Source: Anadara kagoshimensis
Taxonomy: Eukaryota; Mollusca; Bivalvia; Arcoida; Arcidae
Reading direction: 5' to 3'
DNA: 64,000 nt
Assembly: GCA_021292105.1 (NCBI GenBank)
Contig: CM037863.1
Location: forward strand, 9,984,085 to 10,048,084
The position numbers and the translations under genes are program-made. The notes beneath the pieces are model-generated. The model was not told the origin of the DNA and made no database searches. It saw nothing but the letters and a program-made list of their open reading frames with translations. This document shows, piece by piece, positions 43,558 through 56,450 of the stretch. The stretch's first letter is position 1, and every line of letters begins with the position of its first letter.

Positions 43558-43790
43558 TACTGTAGATCACTTTTATTTTGCGAGAAATTATTTTTCGCAA
43601 AAATTCGCGACCAATCCCATTCGGGAATTCAATTATCACGCGGATATTTTCAGCACACAGATATTTCTATGTTGACATACATATGTTGTATTTTAAAAGA
43701 TAACAAACGTGAATTTAAATATTCATGAATAAGGCCAAGATTTCCTTGCCACGAAATTTTCTACTCACCAAAAATAAGTGATCTACAGTA
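43558..43790. mobile_element. MITE with 'tactgtagatcac' inverted ends
   Basis: The left 'tactgtagatcacttttatt' and the reverse complement of the right end, 'tactgtagatcacttatttt', match for 15 bp exactly and further with mismatches. The ends are flanked by TA. It is 233 bp with no ORF. Confidence 0.8.
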
Positions 43791-44147
43791 TGCAAATTTT
43801 ACCTGTGTTATAAACAGGAAGACTATATGAAGTGGAGTGGAGAATATGATTTTTATGTCCCAGTTAAGATTCTTTTACTTATACATGTTGTATCACAGCA
43901 GTCAGTTCATGGATGGTTGAGGTTACTCAAGGGCCTAGAGAAAACCACAGACCTATGCTATCCAAGGCTTAATGGTGTAACAACTGAATATCAGGGAGAC
44001 AACTATTAAATATCTCCGAACCAAACTTAAGATGATAGAATGGATAATTTAAATAACTGCTTTGTTATTATCAAGCTATAGTAAGTTTTGCTTTACAATC
44101 AATAAATTTGATAGACATAATTATGACTTATATGAGTTAATTAAATG

Positions 44148-44620
44148 TTGAGGCCTAGGGATGTTGATGACATGATACAATCCATGTCTGGTGTGTTGAT
44201 TGCATGCTTTGACTCGTGGTGTAAGCTGTGCAAATGTTTACAGATGTTGGTGGAATGATACAACTCATGTGAGTTATATTGATGACATGGAACATCCGAA
44301 TATTGTGTTTTGGGAACATAGTTTAGTCCATGGTGTGTGCTAGTGATATGGTGCAATCCATGTGATATTTGTTGGTGACATGTCCTATCCTTGTTAGTGT
44401 GTTGGTGACCTGGTAAAACTAATGTGAGGTGTGTTGATGACATTGAACATCACATATTGTACATGTGTGCATTGGGAACATTGTTTAGTCCATGTTGTGT
44501 ATTAGTGACAATGGACAATCTGTGCAAGTTGTTTTGGTGACATGGTACAGCCCATATGATGTGTGTTCGTCCCGTCTTGTGTGTATTGGCAACATGGTGC
44601 AGTCCATATTGACCAACGAT
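44148..44620. repeat. Degenerate minisatellite downstream of Rab
   Basis: Irregular units of about 30-40 bp contain variants of 'gttggtgacatggtacaatc' and 'catgtgatgtgtgttg'. Homogeneity is low, so it is old. The minus-strand ORF over it is a by-product of the repeats. From 44,620 to 46,220 nothing else is recognised. Confidence 0.75.
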
Positions 44621-46221
44621 GTGATTGTGTTTGTCTTATTATAAGTCTTTTACAAAAGTGAAATTGTAGCAGTTTAGAAGAGTTTTATCATTGCAATTAC
44701 ATTGTCACACTCCTTCCCCAATCCATTCATCTTCCACAGTATAAGAAAAATTGGAAAGAGACACATTTCACTGATGGTGTTCAAGCCTGTTCACCTTTTG
44801 CTACAAGACTGCTGACGCACTACTGGACCATAGTGTTTCTTTTTTATCTTAAGTTTTCATTTACATAATCAGAAAATTATGTAAATACGTGTAGTTTGAT
44901 GTAATTTTCAGTCTCCTGCTAGAAAGCTTCAATTGTAACAGCTTTGATAAACAAAGATTGTTTGTTTTGATAATCCAGATAAACTGGGTGCTAAAGTGTA
45001 GAGCTGGCTTTGATAGGAATTTGAATATCGATATATCAACTGAAAAATTTATCAATATATCGAAATATCAGAAACATGATTAAAATAGTTTATTGTTTGT
45101 TGAATCTTTTATGGACATATTATTTTTCACCAATATTTAACATGTCTGGTGTCGCTTTGTTTTGTATGCCCTCTGTTTTGTATGTCAGTTGGCTTTGAAA
45201 TACTTTAAAATGATGGGTTGTAATTATAATACATTTACACCCATTTTAATCTATGTGTCATTGACTACTCCAACCTTGGCCATGAACTGGCGGCAATTTT
45301 AATTGATATCGAAAAAAATGTATCCATATATTGTATCATTGGCTTTTATCGATGATATATTGATATTTGGATCTATCAATGACATTCCTTCTAATATAGG
45401 CTATATTAATTACTTTTTTAGTTTCTTGCATTTTGAGTTTGTATTGCTGTTTTGTAAAATACAGTTCAGCATTTGTAAAACAAAACCATCAGTAAACTGA
45501 AAAACCTAATTAAATGAATAATTTTACCTGGGCATAGTAAATTAGTATTTTGTATACTTGTTGAACCCTGGCCCCTGGCTCTACAAAAAGAGCTACCCAA
45601 ACATCTACATTATAATTGTTATGTCAAAATTCATTTATCAAATTGAAACATTGAAGGTTTAGCAGTGTTTGGAAGGAATATCTTCATTTAAGTATTTAAT
45701 AAATGCAACAAGGTCTAAAGATTTTCAGCCTGTAATGGTATTACCAGGTTTAAACATGGACCACAACATAGAAGCTGCTTAGTAGAGATGAAATACGCTG
45801 TACAAGATGACTTATGTATACATGTGCGCCTTTATTCCTATTTATATTTTAATTATATTAATTAGATTTGAATTGTTTTTATAAAGCTATATCAGAAGTA
45901 TACATGCGCCAGGTGTTTTAATTTCATTTGTTACATGAAGTACAAATGATCTTGTCCACAGAGTCAGTTTTTTTGACAATCTATAAATTAATGCAGCCAT
46001 GCAGGCAAGCTAACCGAAACCTCTATAAAATGATGCGTTTATACAGTTGGGCTGTCAGGTAGCATTTGCTGCTCGCTGATACAAGGTATTGAACACAATT
46101 TTTTTCTCTCGTTCCATTTGTCTTTATTAAACTTTAGCTGATGTATTTATTTTTGAATTCTTGTTATCGTTTGTTATGATTTACCTCCAAGGGTGTCAAG
46201 CTAAGTACATTTAAATTACAT

Positions 46222-46440
46222 ATTATACCAGTTTTAATTTTACAGCACTAGACGACCGTTTCGGAATACAATTCCTCATCAGTAGTGCTTGGACCAAAAT
46301 TATGAAATCAAAATTGCTTTCAAAATGAAAAGATGCCCAAAGGACCAAAATATATTTTATCAAATTTAGCTTAGGAAAAACTTTGAAAAGATACCTAAAG
46401 AACCAAGTATATTTTATCAAATTAAGCTTAAGGAAATACT
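46222..46440 (+). repeat. Interspersed repeat D, copy
   Basis: It starts 'tattataccagttttaattt', then 'acagcactagacgaccgttt' and 'cagtagtgcttggaccaaaa'. Copies of the same order are at 51,478 and 54,595, and inverted at 20,288 and 61,575. Confidence 0.75.
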
Positions 46441-46744
46441 TTGTATGAGGAAGTATACCTTAGATTTTGAGGAATTTCAAATTTTAACGAGCAGAAAATT
46501 TAGACAGTAGTATATTTACAATACAAGTTCCTCAGCTCTTTTATAAGACGCAACCTTAAAATTTGAATTGTGTTTGAATCCCTTTATGATATTCCGGCTT
46601 CAAATACTGGTTCGGTGACAGAGTGAGTCATAATATTGAACTATGAAGTGATGTCCATTACGAAAAAGATGAGCATATTGGATGGTCCTTTTCAAGAATA
46701 TCAAAGTGCTTTAGAATTTATGTCTCTTTCTATGGTATCTAGTA

Positions 46745-47645
46745 ATCAAAAGAGGTTTATTTACAACGACATTTCCCCTTTAACCATCATAATTAAGTCA
46801 CCTTCGAACTGTTGTCAAAGAGGCATATACTCCATCTAGTATTCAGTCAGCTGGCTGTTCCTCAAGGAAGACCTTGCATGTATCCTGCATTGACTCGCTG
46901 CAGAAATGTGATTGTTCAGATCATTCTTTGTCAGTATGAAGTATGAAGTGTTCTGGCTACCTTCTCATAATGCAGGTTCTTCCTTCAGTCTGTAACAGAG
47001 TAAACTTTTACTTATTAGTTAGACCACAAAAACAGCATTACAGTGTCCGAATGGCATGATTTTGCTCAAAATCATGTATTTCCAATGTATGTACAATCAG
47101 TGAGGTTTCTTTACAACGACACACCCCCTTTACCATCATCATTAAAGGTAAACTCGAACTACTGTCAGAGAGGTATTTCCATCTTTTACCCAATCGGACT
47201 TTAAAACAGTCTGCTGGATGGCTCTTAAGGAAACCCTTGCATGGATCCTTGACAGCAGAAAGTTGTGGAAGTTCATATGTATCTTTGACAGTATGACTAC
47301 CGGGGGCCATGGTTAGCTTTCCATACTGCAGGTTCTTCTTTCAGTCTTGAATACAGTGACCGAATGGTATGGTTTTGTTCAAAATCACGTGTTTCTACCA
47401 TATGTAAAGATCAGTGTGGTTTCTTTACAACGACACATCCCTTTTTCCATCATCATTAAGTTACGCGCGAACTATTGTCAGAGAGGTATTTACCCCATCT
47501 TTTACCCAATCAGGCTTTAAAACAGCTGGAGGTTAAAGAAATCCTTACATGGATCTTGTCCTGATTTACAGCAGAAAGTTGTGGACGTTCGTATGTATCT
47601 TTGTCAGTATGACATAATGCAGGTTCTGCCGTCAGTCTGAAAGGT
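46745..47645. repeat. Tandem array, three units of about 315-350 bp
   Basis: Anchors 'tttacaacgaca' fall at 46,760, 47,110 and 47,424. Units share 'accatcatcattaa', 'ctactgtcagagaggtattt', 'cagcagaaagttgtgga' and 'gtatctttgtcagtatga'. Units are diverged by indels, and no ORF is shared between copies. Confidence 0.85.
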
Positions 47646-48564
47646 TCATTTACGTTTATGCAACATTTGAAAAATCACTACTCACACTTATCCAACATTG
47701 AATTTACGCACCATTGATTTAAAGTATAATTTACCCGTGGTGTGATCAGTTAGTTTCCCCTACCAGAATAAAAGTTCCTTTAATTAAAAAGTATGATGTG
47801 TCAAATTTTTACTGAAATTTTAAAATAACCAAAATTATAAAATAAATATGTATGGAGTATATTTTTATTTTGTTTTCAATTGAAATATTTCGTTCTAAAA
47901 TGGAGCATATATTGGATTTTTCCCAAAAATCATTACCGTAAGTATTAAAGCCAAATTTATGTAAAGTATAGGTAAAATCTTAGCTAGAGAATGATTGTGA
48001 AACATGAGCCATGTATATTTAATCTTCAAAAAGTAAAGGTATAAATCTCCATGTTCACGGTACCCAAGTCAACGTATTGTTAACATTTTCCTTTGACGTC
48101 ATTTATCCAACATAACATTTTCCTTTCCCTATATCAAAATATCAAATGTTGGATAAAGACACCGTCTGAAATACATTCAATCTCCTTTCCTTATTTATTA
48201 GTTTTAGTTTCACTGGAGAAAATACATATTGAGTATATTCACCTTCATCAATGCGGAAAAATTCAAATTACGATTTAAAATAAAAAACATATTTATGATC
48301 AACAAATTCAGAATTATTTGGGTACAATGTACTTTTGGAGTGCTTTGTATATATATACACACAGAAAACAACTGCATAATCATAAATTATTCACATGTCA
48401 TCAATGATGTAACGAATAGATGAACACTTTAATTTCACATATATAGGTAAAACATCACAGAGAACAAATTAAGTCTTCTTCAATCAACAATGTAATTAGA
48501 GTACGGGAACAAAACAACGGGATCTTGATTTCTGCTTTAGGCGAATCACGGAAGTCAATGAATC

Positions 48565-48622
48565 ATGTCTTATTTTCTTAATTTTGCATTTCTAGTAGGT
48601 ATTTACGGATCAAAAGTGCATG
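48565..48622 (+). CDS. Possible signal-peptide exon
   Basis: ATG starts a hydrophobic stretch, MSYFLNFAFLVGIYGSKVH, followed by a strong donor (g|gtaagtaa) after 58 nt. This is the classic shape of a first exon of a secreted protein. It ends in phase 1, while the next good exon downstream (51,241-51,279) needs a phase 2 donor. Either a small phase 1-to-2 exon between them was not found, or this exon belongs to something else. Confidence 0.5.
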
Positions 48623-49252
48623 GTAAGTAATATATATTGATAAGCTTTTAATTGTAAGAAAACAATGTACGCTTCGCAATTTTTTGAGAATTCCAAAAAT
48701 CTTGTTTGTACCTCGTAAACTACAACGAATTGAAAGCTATTTCTAATGTATTACCCGAGATCGATATGGTAAAATGCGGTTTTGATCTTTGTATTTTTCA
48801 AATTTCAACATTTGATTCTGAAAAAGCTTAATGCTGCAAAATCAAAACCGGTTAAGTAAAATTAATTCCATACCTGTTAAAGACAAATACAAAACCTGTC
48901 TTAAAGGACACCTCTATATGGGGTCCCATAATGAACACATTTACTAGTTTCCTTTGGTGGCCTTTAAAGAATGAAAATGAATTTAACAGAAATATTAAAC
49001 TATAATTTTCCACATGAGCATTATGTATAAAATTTATTTATCATTTACAATGAATAACCATTCTCCTTAATTGATTTAAATGAATTCAAAATGATTTTTA
49101 TCCTCACTTTTGCAATATAATATTTAGTTCGTAATGTTAAATCCAAATAATTCTTATTTTGCGTCAATATAAAATATATCAGATTCTTTAGACAATACAT
49201 GTAATGTGTTTCAAGTAATAATTATTAATAAATTTGTTATAATTCTACACCA

Positions 49253-49802
49253 CTACTGTATTTCCATAAATTGATGGCACATGGTTTTTATTCTTTATTT
49301 CTTTCAATTGAAAATGTTTCCATTAAACTATTAATAAAATGCACCAAATTATATTTTAATTAAAAACATTATTGTTCAGTTCTTCTGTATATAGAGAAAT
49401 TTCGCGAAAATTGTGGAAATCTGATCAAGTTTAAACACCAATTGGGCCTTATTCAAAGATACATCAGGGCATTTAGGGTCAGGTAGGTCATTGTTGCTCG
49501 GTTCTTTTCCACGTGTGATCATCATGGATATTCAAATTATGACATAACGATTATAGTTGTTCTAAGTAATAAGGTACAGAAGGGAATTTGACAGAAGGGA
49601 TAATTTTGACAGTCATATTTGTTGTTTTGTTAAAAATTGCTATGTACAGAATTAAGTTCACTTTTTCATGAATGAAAAATATTTTTCCCTATTAGGTCAG
49701 TCTATATTGTATTAAGTTTTGACAATTTTTTGCGAGTTTGTTGGAAAATACGACTTTATTCTTGCATTTTCCATGTGCACTGAATTTATGGAAATACAGT
49801 AG
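49253..49802. mobile_element. 550-bp MITE with about 35-bp TIRs
   Basis: The left end 'ctactgtatttccataaatt' and the reverse complement of the right end are identical for 20 bp, then diverge slightly through 'gcacatgg'. TA sits at both edges. No ORF with transposase features is present. A partial relative is at 41,687. Confidence 0.85.
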
Positions 49803-50068
49803 ACAACCGTTACAGAATAAAATTCTACATCGGTAATGTTCGGACCAAGCTTGTGGAAATATTTTTGAGATCTTGAAATGAGAAATAAAAAAGTGACAAA
49901 TGTATTTTACCAAATACACCGTAAGCATACTTTAAACCGATTACAAATAGCCTAGTTTCGTAGTAATTGAAACAGATAATATTTATAAACAACCATTATC
50001 TGACTATTGCCAACTACGTTAACGATATTTTTGGGGATAGATAGTCCACCATCATAGATACCATCCCA

Positions 50069-50327
50069 GGCCCCAGTTACACAATCATTCCTTAGCTAAG
50101 ATTTTCCTTAACATAAATCTGGCAAAATTTCACATCTTTATAATTTTGTAAATTTTCAAGATATTCAGGGATGTAAGATGTTATTTTTAAGACAACTTCT
50201 AAATTTAAACATTTACATTAAGTTTGGACACAAATATTTATCAGCAGTTCCAAAAATATATTACCAAAATTTGCTAAATTTAAGTTAAGGAAAATCTTAG
50301 CTAAGGAATGATTGTAAAACCGGGGCC
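50069..50327. mobile_element. MITE family H, copy 2 (about 55-bp TIRs)
   Basis: The left arm contains 'acaatcattccttagctaag' and 'attttccttaacataaat'. The right arm contains 'ttaagttaaggaaaatctta' and 'gctaaggaatgattgtaaaa', ending 'ccggggcc'. The interior is AT-rich and unique. A second copy is at 33,227. Confidence 0.85.
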
Positions 50328-51240
50328 AGTTGTTTTAATTATTACTAAAGCTGTTTAGTTTTGCAGCCGTTACGGAATACAGTAAATAAAATTAATAAAT
50401 TAATAATAAATGGGATTTTGTTTATTTTTTCTCATCAGTAATGTAATTGTCTATGGCAGATGAGTAACATTCTATGGCTAAAAGTAATCTGTCGTGGTCA
50501 ATAACTTTATATTATATTTATATTTATCTATAGTTTATATTATGAGCACCTAATTTTGTTGTAATTGTAATTGCGCTTGTAATTGCGAATGCCAACCATG
50601 CATATTTAAAAATCGTCAGTTTGTTTTGAGTAAAATAAATGTTTGTCGTTTCTCTTTTTCTTTTATCTAAAAATGTTTTTTCTATTTTCTTATTTTTATC
50701 TTAAAAACATTTGGATTTCATTTTTATTTGTTTTCTTAAAACATTTAGAATTCACTTTTATTCAAGCAATAATAATGAAAAAAATCAAAAACGGCTCTCT
50801 AGTTCTCGTCATTTAACCAGTTCATAGTAATAATTAAAACACAGGGATGCTATTTCTGCTGGTAGATTAAGCATCTCTTAGGATATCCTTGATCCAAGAG
50901 GAAATACACAATACGCTAATATGAGGGATTTTTTTTCCGAAACGACCGTCTAGTGCTCCAAACTTAAATGGGTTTACTTAGTGATTTAGTAATCGCCACT
51001 AGTTGTATAACACAGAATGGTTAATATTATGATGGAACCATTTGTCTTTCAATCCAAATCTTGATTACACTCGTGACAGATGTAGCTAGCTAAACAAGAG
51101 TTTTTTTCTCAATCTAACTTTCCTCTGTGAAAGTTCACTTGTTGAACCTAATGTGTTAGCGTTAACATTTTCACTATAGTTTAAGATTTAAGTTTGGTAT
51201 GTTTGTTTTGTATTTGTTTTTTAATATATTCCATATCCAG

Positions 51241-54200
51241 ACCAAGTTTAAGAGCATATATATCAGTGGATACATTCAGGTAACAGTTGTTGTTGTTTTA
51301 GAAATACGCCACTGATTACAATTCCGTCGCTGTTTTGTTACTAAATCTTGCGACAGTCCAATATGAATACTAAGTAGTAAGAACCGTTATAACCATGACA
51401 TGGGATGACCACATCACTGAAAACACTCTTAACAACTTAAGCGAAGTAGGTACATGCCATTCAGTTGTAAATATATATTACATATTATATCAGTTTTAAT
51501 TTTACAGCACTAGACGGCCGTTTCTGAACACAGTTTCTCTTCAGTAGTGCTTGGACCAAAAGAATGAAACCAAAATTGTTATCACGATGTTGAAAGATAT
51601 CAACATATATTGACCAAATTAAGCTTAGGGAAATACATGAGGAAGTATACTTTAGTTGTGAGGAATTTTAATTTTTAAATATCAAATGCATATAAAAAAT
51701 TTATTTCAGAATTGTTAAGAGTAGATAAAGGAACATGTCTATCATTTATTGACTTAGGGACCTCCAAGGATACAAGACTGGTGCGACAGGCAGTAGAATA
51801 CATCGGAATAGTTATATAGACATTCCGTTTTCTCCGGACTGTCCAAAGACTGTAAGTATTTGGTATTTACGGTTAACAGAAAAACATTTTTCTATGAAAT
51901 TGGCGGTCATGCCTTTTATGTTCCGACACTAGCCGCCATCACAGTACTGGTGTCAGTGACGCCATTTAATGGAACAATTGATTCCTTTTGTGTGTAAATC
52001 ACGCATGTCGGTCCTTTGTCGGGAACATTTTCGTATAGCTGACGATCCGTCAATTAATTCTTTATTACGTATCTTATATTACATTTTCGATTTTGGTATT
52101 AGTCTTATTCTTTTGATCTTTTTAGTCGATAGTCACAAACAATTCACTGTCAGAGCAATTGTAATTTCTTTTGGAAAACAACAATATAGGACAATGTCAT
52201 TTTAAATTAAAAAATGCAACATTCAAAAGGAATTGTTTTGGAACTGTTGTTTCTGTATATAAAAGTCATGCTCTTCCTATGAAATCTTTTTTGGTCTGTA
52301 GATTTTCAAAGACTGTCAAAATACATTCAGAATTGTTTCAATACTCGAAATGTTGAAACACGTATTGTAGTATACAGTAATTGATTATTTCATAATCCAA
52401 AAGCAAATATACTAATCCATTTCCAATCCAAATTGATTGTTGGATACAAGACACAATGAAGAACATAAAAGATTGCGGTACTTTATCAATAATCTGTCTC
52501 TTTAAAACAGTAAATAAGATTAAGCTCTGAGATTTTTCAGTTTTTCTTTATTCACTTGTATGTTAATGAAGGCGTCCTGAAAGGTTTTTTTGATAAAAGA
52601 AAGAAAAAGAACAGTCACACAGTACGAACATTGATTATAAAGTAACAAAATTATTATTCAGATTGTTATATTGCCCTTTTATGTGTTTACTTTTTGTAAT
52701 ATAATGTTGAATCACCTGTATTAGAGGTTATGATAAATAATTAATATGTGTGCATTGAAGTTTGTTTTATTTGCCCCAAAGTGTATTAATTTATACTTTT
52801 TCATTTCTATATAAGAATATATTACATTTCAGTTTGTATTTTATGATCTCTCTCTCTCTCTTCTCTCTTTTCTTTAATTCATATAAATGCTTTGAAGAAA
52901 ATTGTATGAATTGTTAAATAAAAGAAAATCGGTATATTATCAAATTACTACTATTAAACCACGTTAAAATGTTCTGATAACTAATAATTAACTTGCCACC
53001 ATTACAACATTTTGTGTCAAAAGTATTTATATAATATTTTATCTATTTACAGCTTTATATTGGATTTCGCAATGCTGATAAAGTTTATTTTTATTTTGGT
53101 GCAAAGCAACCTTTCAGCAGCAATTCTATAGTGGCTGCGATGGCATCAGCAACAAAGGCTGTTCATCTTACTGAAATCATATCATCTTTTAGCGTGAAAA
53201 TTACGTGAGTTAGTTATACAACACTTGCCCTGTATATAGTAGTTTAGGGTTAACTTAAAACACGTGTAAAAATGTCATCTGAGAAAACCAGTTAAAATTG
53301 ACCTTTACGGTTAAGTCATCTTTATATCCGGGTTATAATAACATGAATAAAAGCCAATGCGATCAACTTCTACGTGTCTGTGAAGACAGGTGGACAGTAT
53401 ATAGAGTTGACTTGATGCGCAGTTTTGACTGTAATTTTTTTTATTTTGATTTGTCTTAATCTGTCTGTTGTGTCGTTGTTTTCTATTATTGTGATGCCTT
53501 TAGCCTAAGAACTTGTTCTCGCTACAGAAGATATATACACCGAAGCAGGTTGCCTAAAATCAATTGTTAATTCAGGTACATTGTAAGCACAGACTTATTA
53601 AGGCCGATAAAAAGTTTTATAACCGTCACCACAATATTATTGATATGTATGGTGTTTAAGTATTCACTATTTCCCTATATCTTTAAAGTCCCGTAGATCC
53701 ATGTGCCTTTTTTAAATTTCGATTGTACACATGACGAATTTTGCTATTTAAACAGGAGGTGCATATTCCTCCAGAGCACCTGGCTTCTAATACCTGATGG
53801 AAGTTTACGATTTCATCTTTATTTACTATTTTAAACGATATTGCACTGGTTTTGCATTTTGATTTGGACATGGACTGGTATGATTGTTTTAGGCTTACAC
53901 AAATATCGCTGCATTTATGTTATTATTTCATTATTAATTTGTATGTTTATAAACTACAATGATAGTTAAATAATATAATCGGAGATAATAAAGATAGTTC
54001 GGGATGATAAAGTACCTTAATCGAACGATTTGTTTATATTGTGTATTTTTTTAGTATTCGTCCGAAGTATTGTGTTCTATGGTAATCGGTTTCGATAATA
54101 TTTTGTTATATTTTTTTTATTTTATTCAAGATTTTCTTTCACTATGTTTCGCTATAAAGGTGGAAATTCACGTGTTTTACCTATATTGCCAGCTTCTTTA

Positions 54201-54746
54201 CAACGCCTTAAAATTTTGGTTTGAACATGGATTGGTATTGAATCATACATTTAGAGAAAATATATTTGTGTGTACGCCATACTAGATCTATATAGTATCT
54301 GTAATATCTCGGCCAATGTGTTTTAAATGCTCAATACAATGATATTTTAAATGATTTATCAATTTTAATGCACAGACCTGAAGAGGAAGTGATTTTAAAA
54401 ATATTCAAACAGAATGAAAGCATGCAAAACTTGTATTTGGCTGTGTATTTACCTAGACATAGAACTGGATATCCAAGGTATTACATACCAAAGACGACAT
54501 ATCAACCATCGTATGGGAAGATTCCAGGTATGTCATATTAAGTCCCAGGTGATGTTATTTCCCTCGAATATACTTACAAAATATATAACACATTATGCCA
54601 GTTTTAATACACAGCACTAGACGGCCATGTTGGAATACAATTCCTTGACAGTAAGACCAAAGTTGTAAAATCATTTGTTTTTAGTTTGCTTACAAAATAA
54701 TAACTAACGCTAAATAGAAGAAATGTTTATTGAAATAAAACTATTT

Positions 54747-54811
<65 letters not shown>

Positions 54812-56450
54812 CATCATAATCAAGTAGAAACTAAATGAGTTAAAACAACAAAAGTAAAATTAATTTGTTCATCATGTTTATGCGATGTTTTAATTTCATT
54901 TTATTTTTATTTCAATTCAAAAACCTTAGGTGATGAGAATCTCTTCAATGAGACTGATTATATGAGAATAATCGGGTATTATGACTATGGTAAGTCACGC
55001 TTTTTAAAACATTTTCAGGTAATTTCGAATTTTTACCATATATTGAAATCAAATTTAGTAAATTTAGGTTTATAAATTATAGATAATGAGTAAGAAAATA
55101 TAATGGTTTAATATTAGCTTCGAGTAAATGTAATTATGGCAATGCATCACTATGATATATTTTCAAATTTCATGATTTTTATCTTTGCGATGTACTATAA
55201 ACGAAAGTGTGCGAATTTCTGTACAAAATGTTCAATATATCAGTATGGTTCAAAACACGCCATATTACACTCCAGCTAGGTAGACACGTGCATTTTTGTA
55301 CATACCGAAGAAACATATTTTGCCTAACACATTGTTATAACTACGCGTAATGTATGTTGTTTTATTGGTTTTTTTCACTTTCGGTTAGGTTGCAACTTAA
55401 CTGATACTGGTCAACTGAAAACAGAAAATGAAATAAAGGCGATTATAAAAACCAATAACAAAATGAAGACATGCAACATCGTCAGTAAACAAGGTATATA
55501 GTTATAACTCCACTAGAAGGGTAGTTGGTTGAATCTTGAATCAGCAATTTTTTAGCTATTCGCGACGAGAACTATTTTATCAATCTCCATGGGTTAATCT
55601 ATGAACAAGTTCGTGTATACATGTGAAGTACGAGTGTTTTGTATGGTCTGCCTTGTACTAGCGCCTACTCAGGTCGACTCATTATGCCGCAGACAAGCAT
55701 ACCACTCCTCTATTCAGAATATACTGATAGCAGGCGAACCAGTTAAGGTCAACGGCAAGGAAAAGTCACTTTCCCACAGGTGGTCTGAGCGGGGCTCGAC
55801 CTCACAGCGATGAGAGACCCTGGATTTGTAGACTGACGTCTTATCCATTAATCTACCAATACAGGGTCTCTCACCGCAATAACAGGACTACTCTATCAAA
55901 TTTGTCATCAATCTTTAATGTAGCATTGCTTGTAATAATTGAAGTACAGACTAAAATATGAATCAAAACATGAATAATCAGTAATTTTTGTTATATATTG
56001 CCCAATAAGATAGATGACATACAAATGAGTGTTTTCGTTTTCGAGATAGTACGTTATCTATCTGCCTGTATGTAGAGTTGAATGATTTGGCGACTTCGGA
56101 TTTAACAATGACCTACAAGATATTTCTTTAACTGTTTTAGTTTTAATTTTTGGTCACCATTGTTACTAACCTTTTTGTTCACGAAGATAGAATCTTTTTC
56201 AGGTTTCCAGTACAAACGTTCAGAACAAGGGCATGCAACAATTGCAAACGCCACAACTTTATGGACAGTAACTGTTAAGAACCTAGTAATGTGTTCACTA
56301 AAATGTAGTGAGAATAAATGTATCTGTGAATCGTTCTTCTTCACACCAGGTACGGGGAAATGCATTGGATTAAATCACGTCGAAGATGCATTGGATAAGC
56401 CATCAGAGGCAATCCATTACATACCGGATACTGGAAATTGTGACAATTGA
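51241..56450 (+). CDS. Uncharacterised secreted-type protein with PAN/apple-like C-terminus, seven exons, 5' end incomplete
   Basis: Exons are 51,241-51,279, 51,758-51,851, 53,053-53,204, 54,376-54,527, 54,930-54,989, 55,389-55,493 and 56,203-56,450 (stop). All borders are GT-AG and phases match throughout (2, 0, 2, 1, 1, 1), giving about 283 residues without an internal stop. The N-terminal part has 'YISVDTFRDLQGYKTGATGS' then 'LYIGFRNADKVYFYFGAKQ', which looks like a beta-rich extracellular module. The middle is rich in Tyr, Pro and Asn, with sequons NES, NET and NLT. The last exon has closely spaced cysteines ('MCSLKCSENKCICESFFF', then 'GTGKCIGLN'), resembling a PAN/apple fold, a carbohydrate- or protein-binding domain. 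The first exon is not settled; the signal-peptide exon at 48,565 is the best candidate but its phase does not fit directly. I do not recognise the whole protein. A SINE sits in the last intron. Confidence 0.72.
51478..51665 (+). repeat. Interspersed repeat D, copy inside an intron
   Basis: 'catattatatcagttttaat', 'acagcactagacggccgttt' and 'agtgcttggaccaaaa' are in the same order as at 46,222. It lies in the intron just before the exon at 51,758. Confidence 0.75.
54595..54700 (+). repeat. Interspersed repeat D, short copy
   Basis: It contains 'tgccagttttaatacacagc' and 'actagacggccatgttggaa', then 'cagtaagaccaaagttg'. It lies in the intron after the exon ending at 54,527. Confidence 0.65.
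54749..54810. repeat. (AT)n microsatellite
   Basis: TA/AT dinucleotides with one break, in an intron of the secreted-protein gene. Confidence 0.95.
55508..55862 (-). mobile_element. SINE family 2 in the last intron
   Basis: On the minus strand a tRNA-Arg-like head ('attaatggataagacgtcag', 'tgaggtcgagccccgctcag') is followed by the family body ('gggaaagtgacttttccttg'). Its plus-strand ORF of 70 codons is a by-product. Confidence 0.85.

Noticed and set aside
43827..44009. 60-codon ORF downstream of the Rab gene
   Set aside because: It is probably 3' UTR or intergenic sequence, with no motif and no splice support.
44141..44443. 100-codon minus-strand ORF rich in His and Thr
   Set aside because: It is a by-product of the degenerate minisatellite on the other strand.
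51710..51851. Longer version of the exon starting at 51,710 ('ttatttcag' acceptor)
   Set aside because: All three frames from that acceptor meet stops before the donor at 51,852. The acceptor at 51,756-51,757 gives the frame that joins both neighbours.
56102..56365. 87-codon minus-strand ORF
   Set aside because: It is antisense to the last exon of the secreted-protein gene, whose phase and cysteine pattern favour the plus strand.
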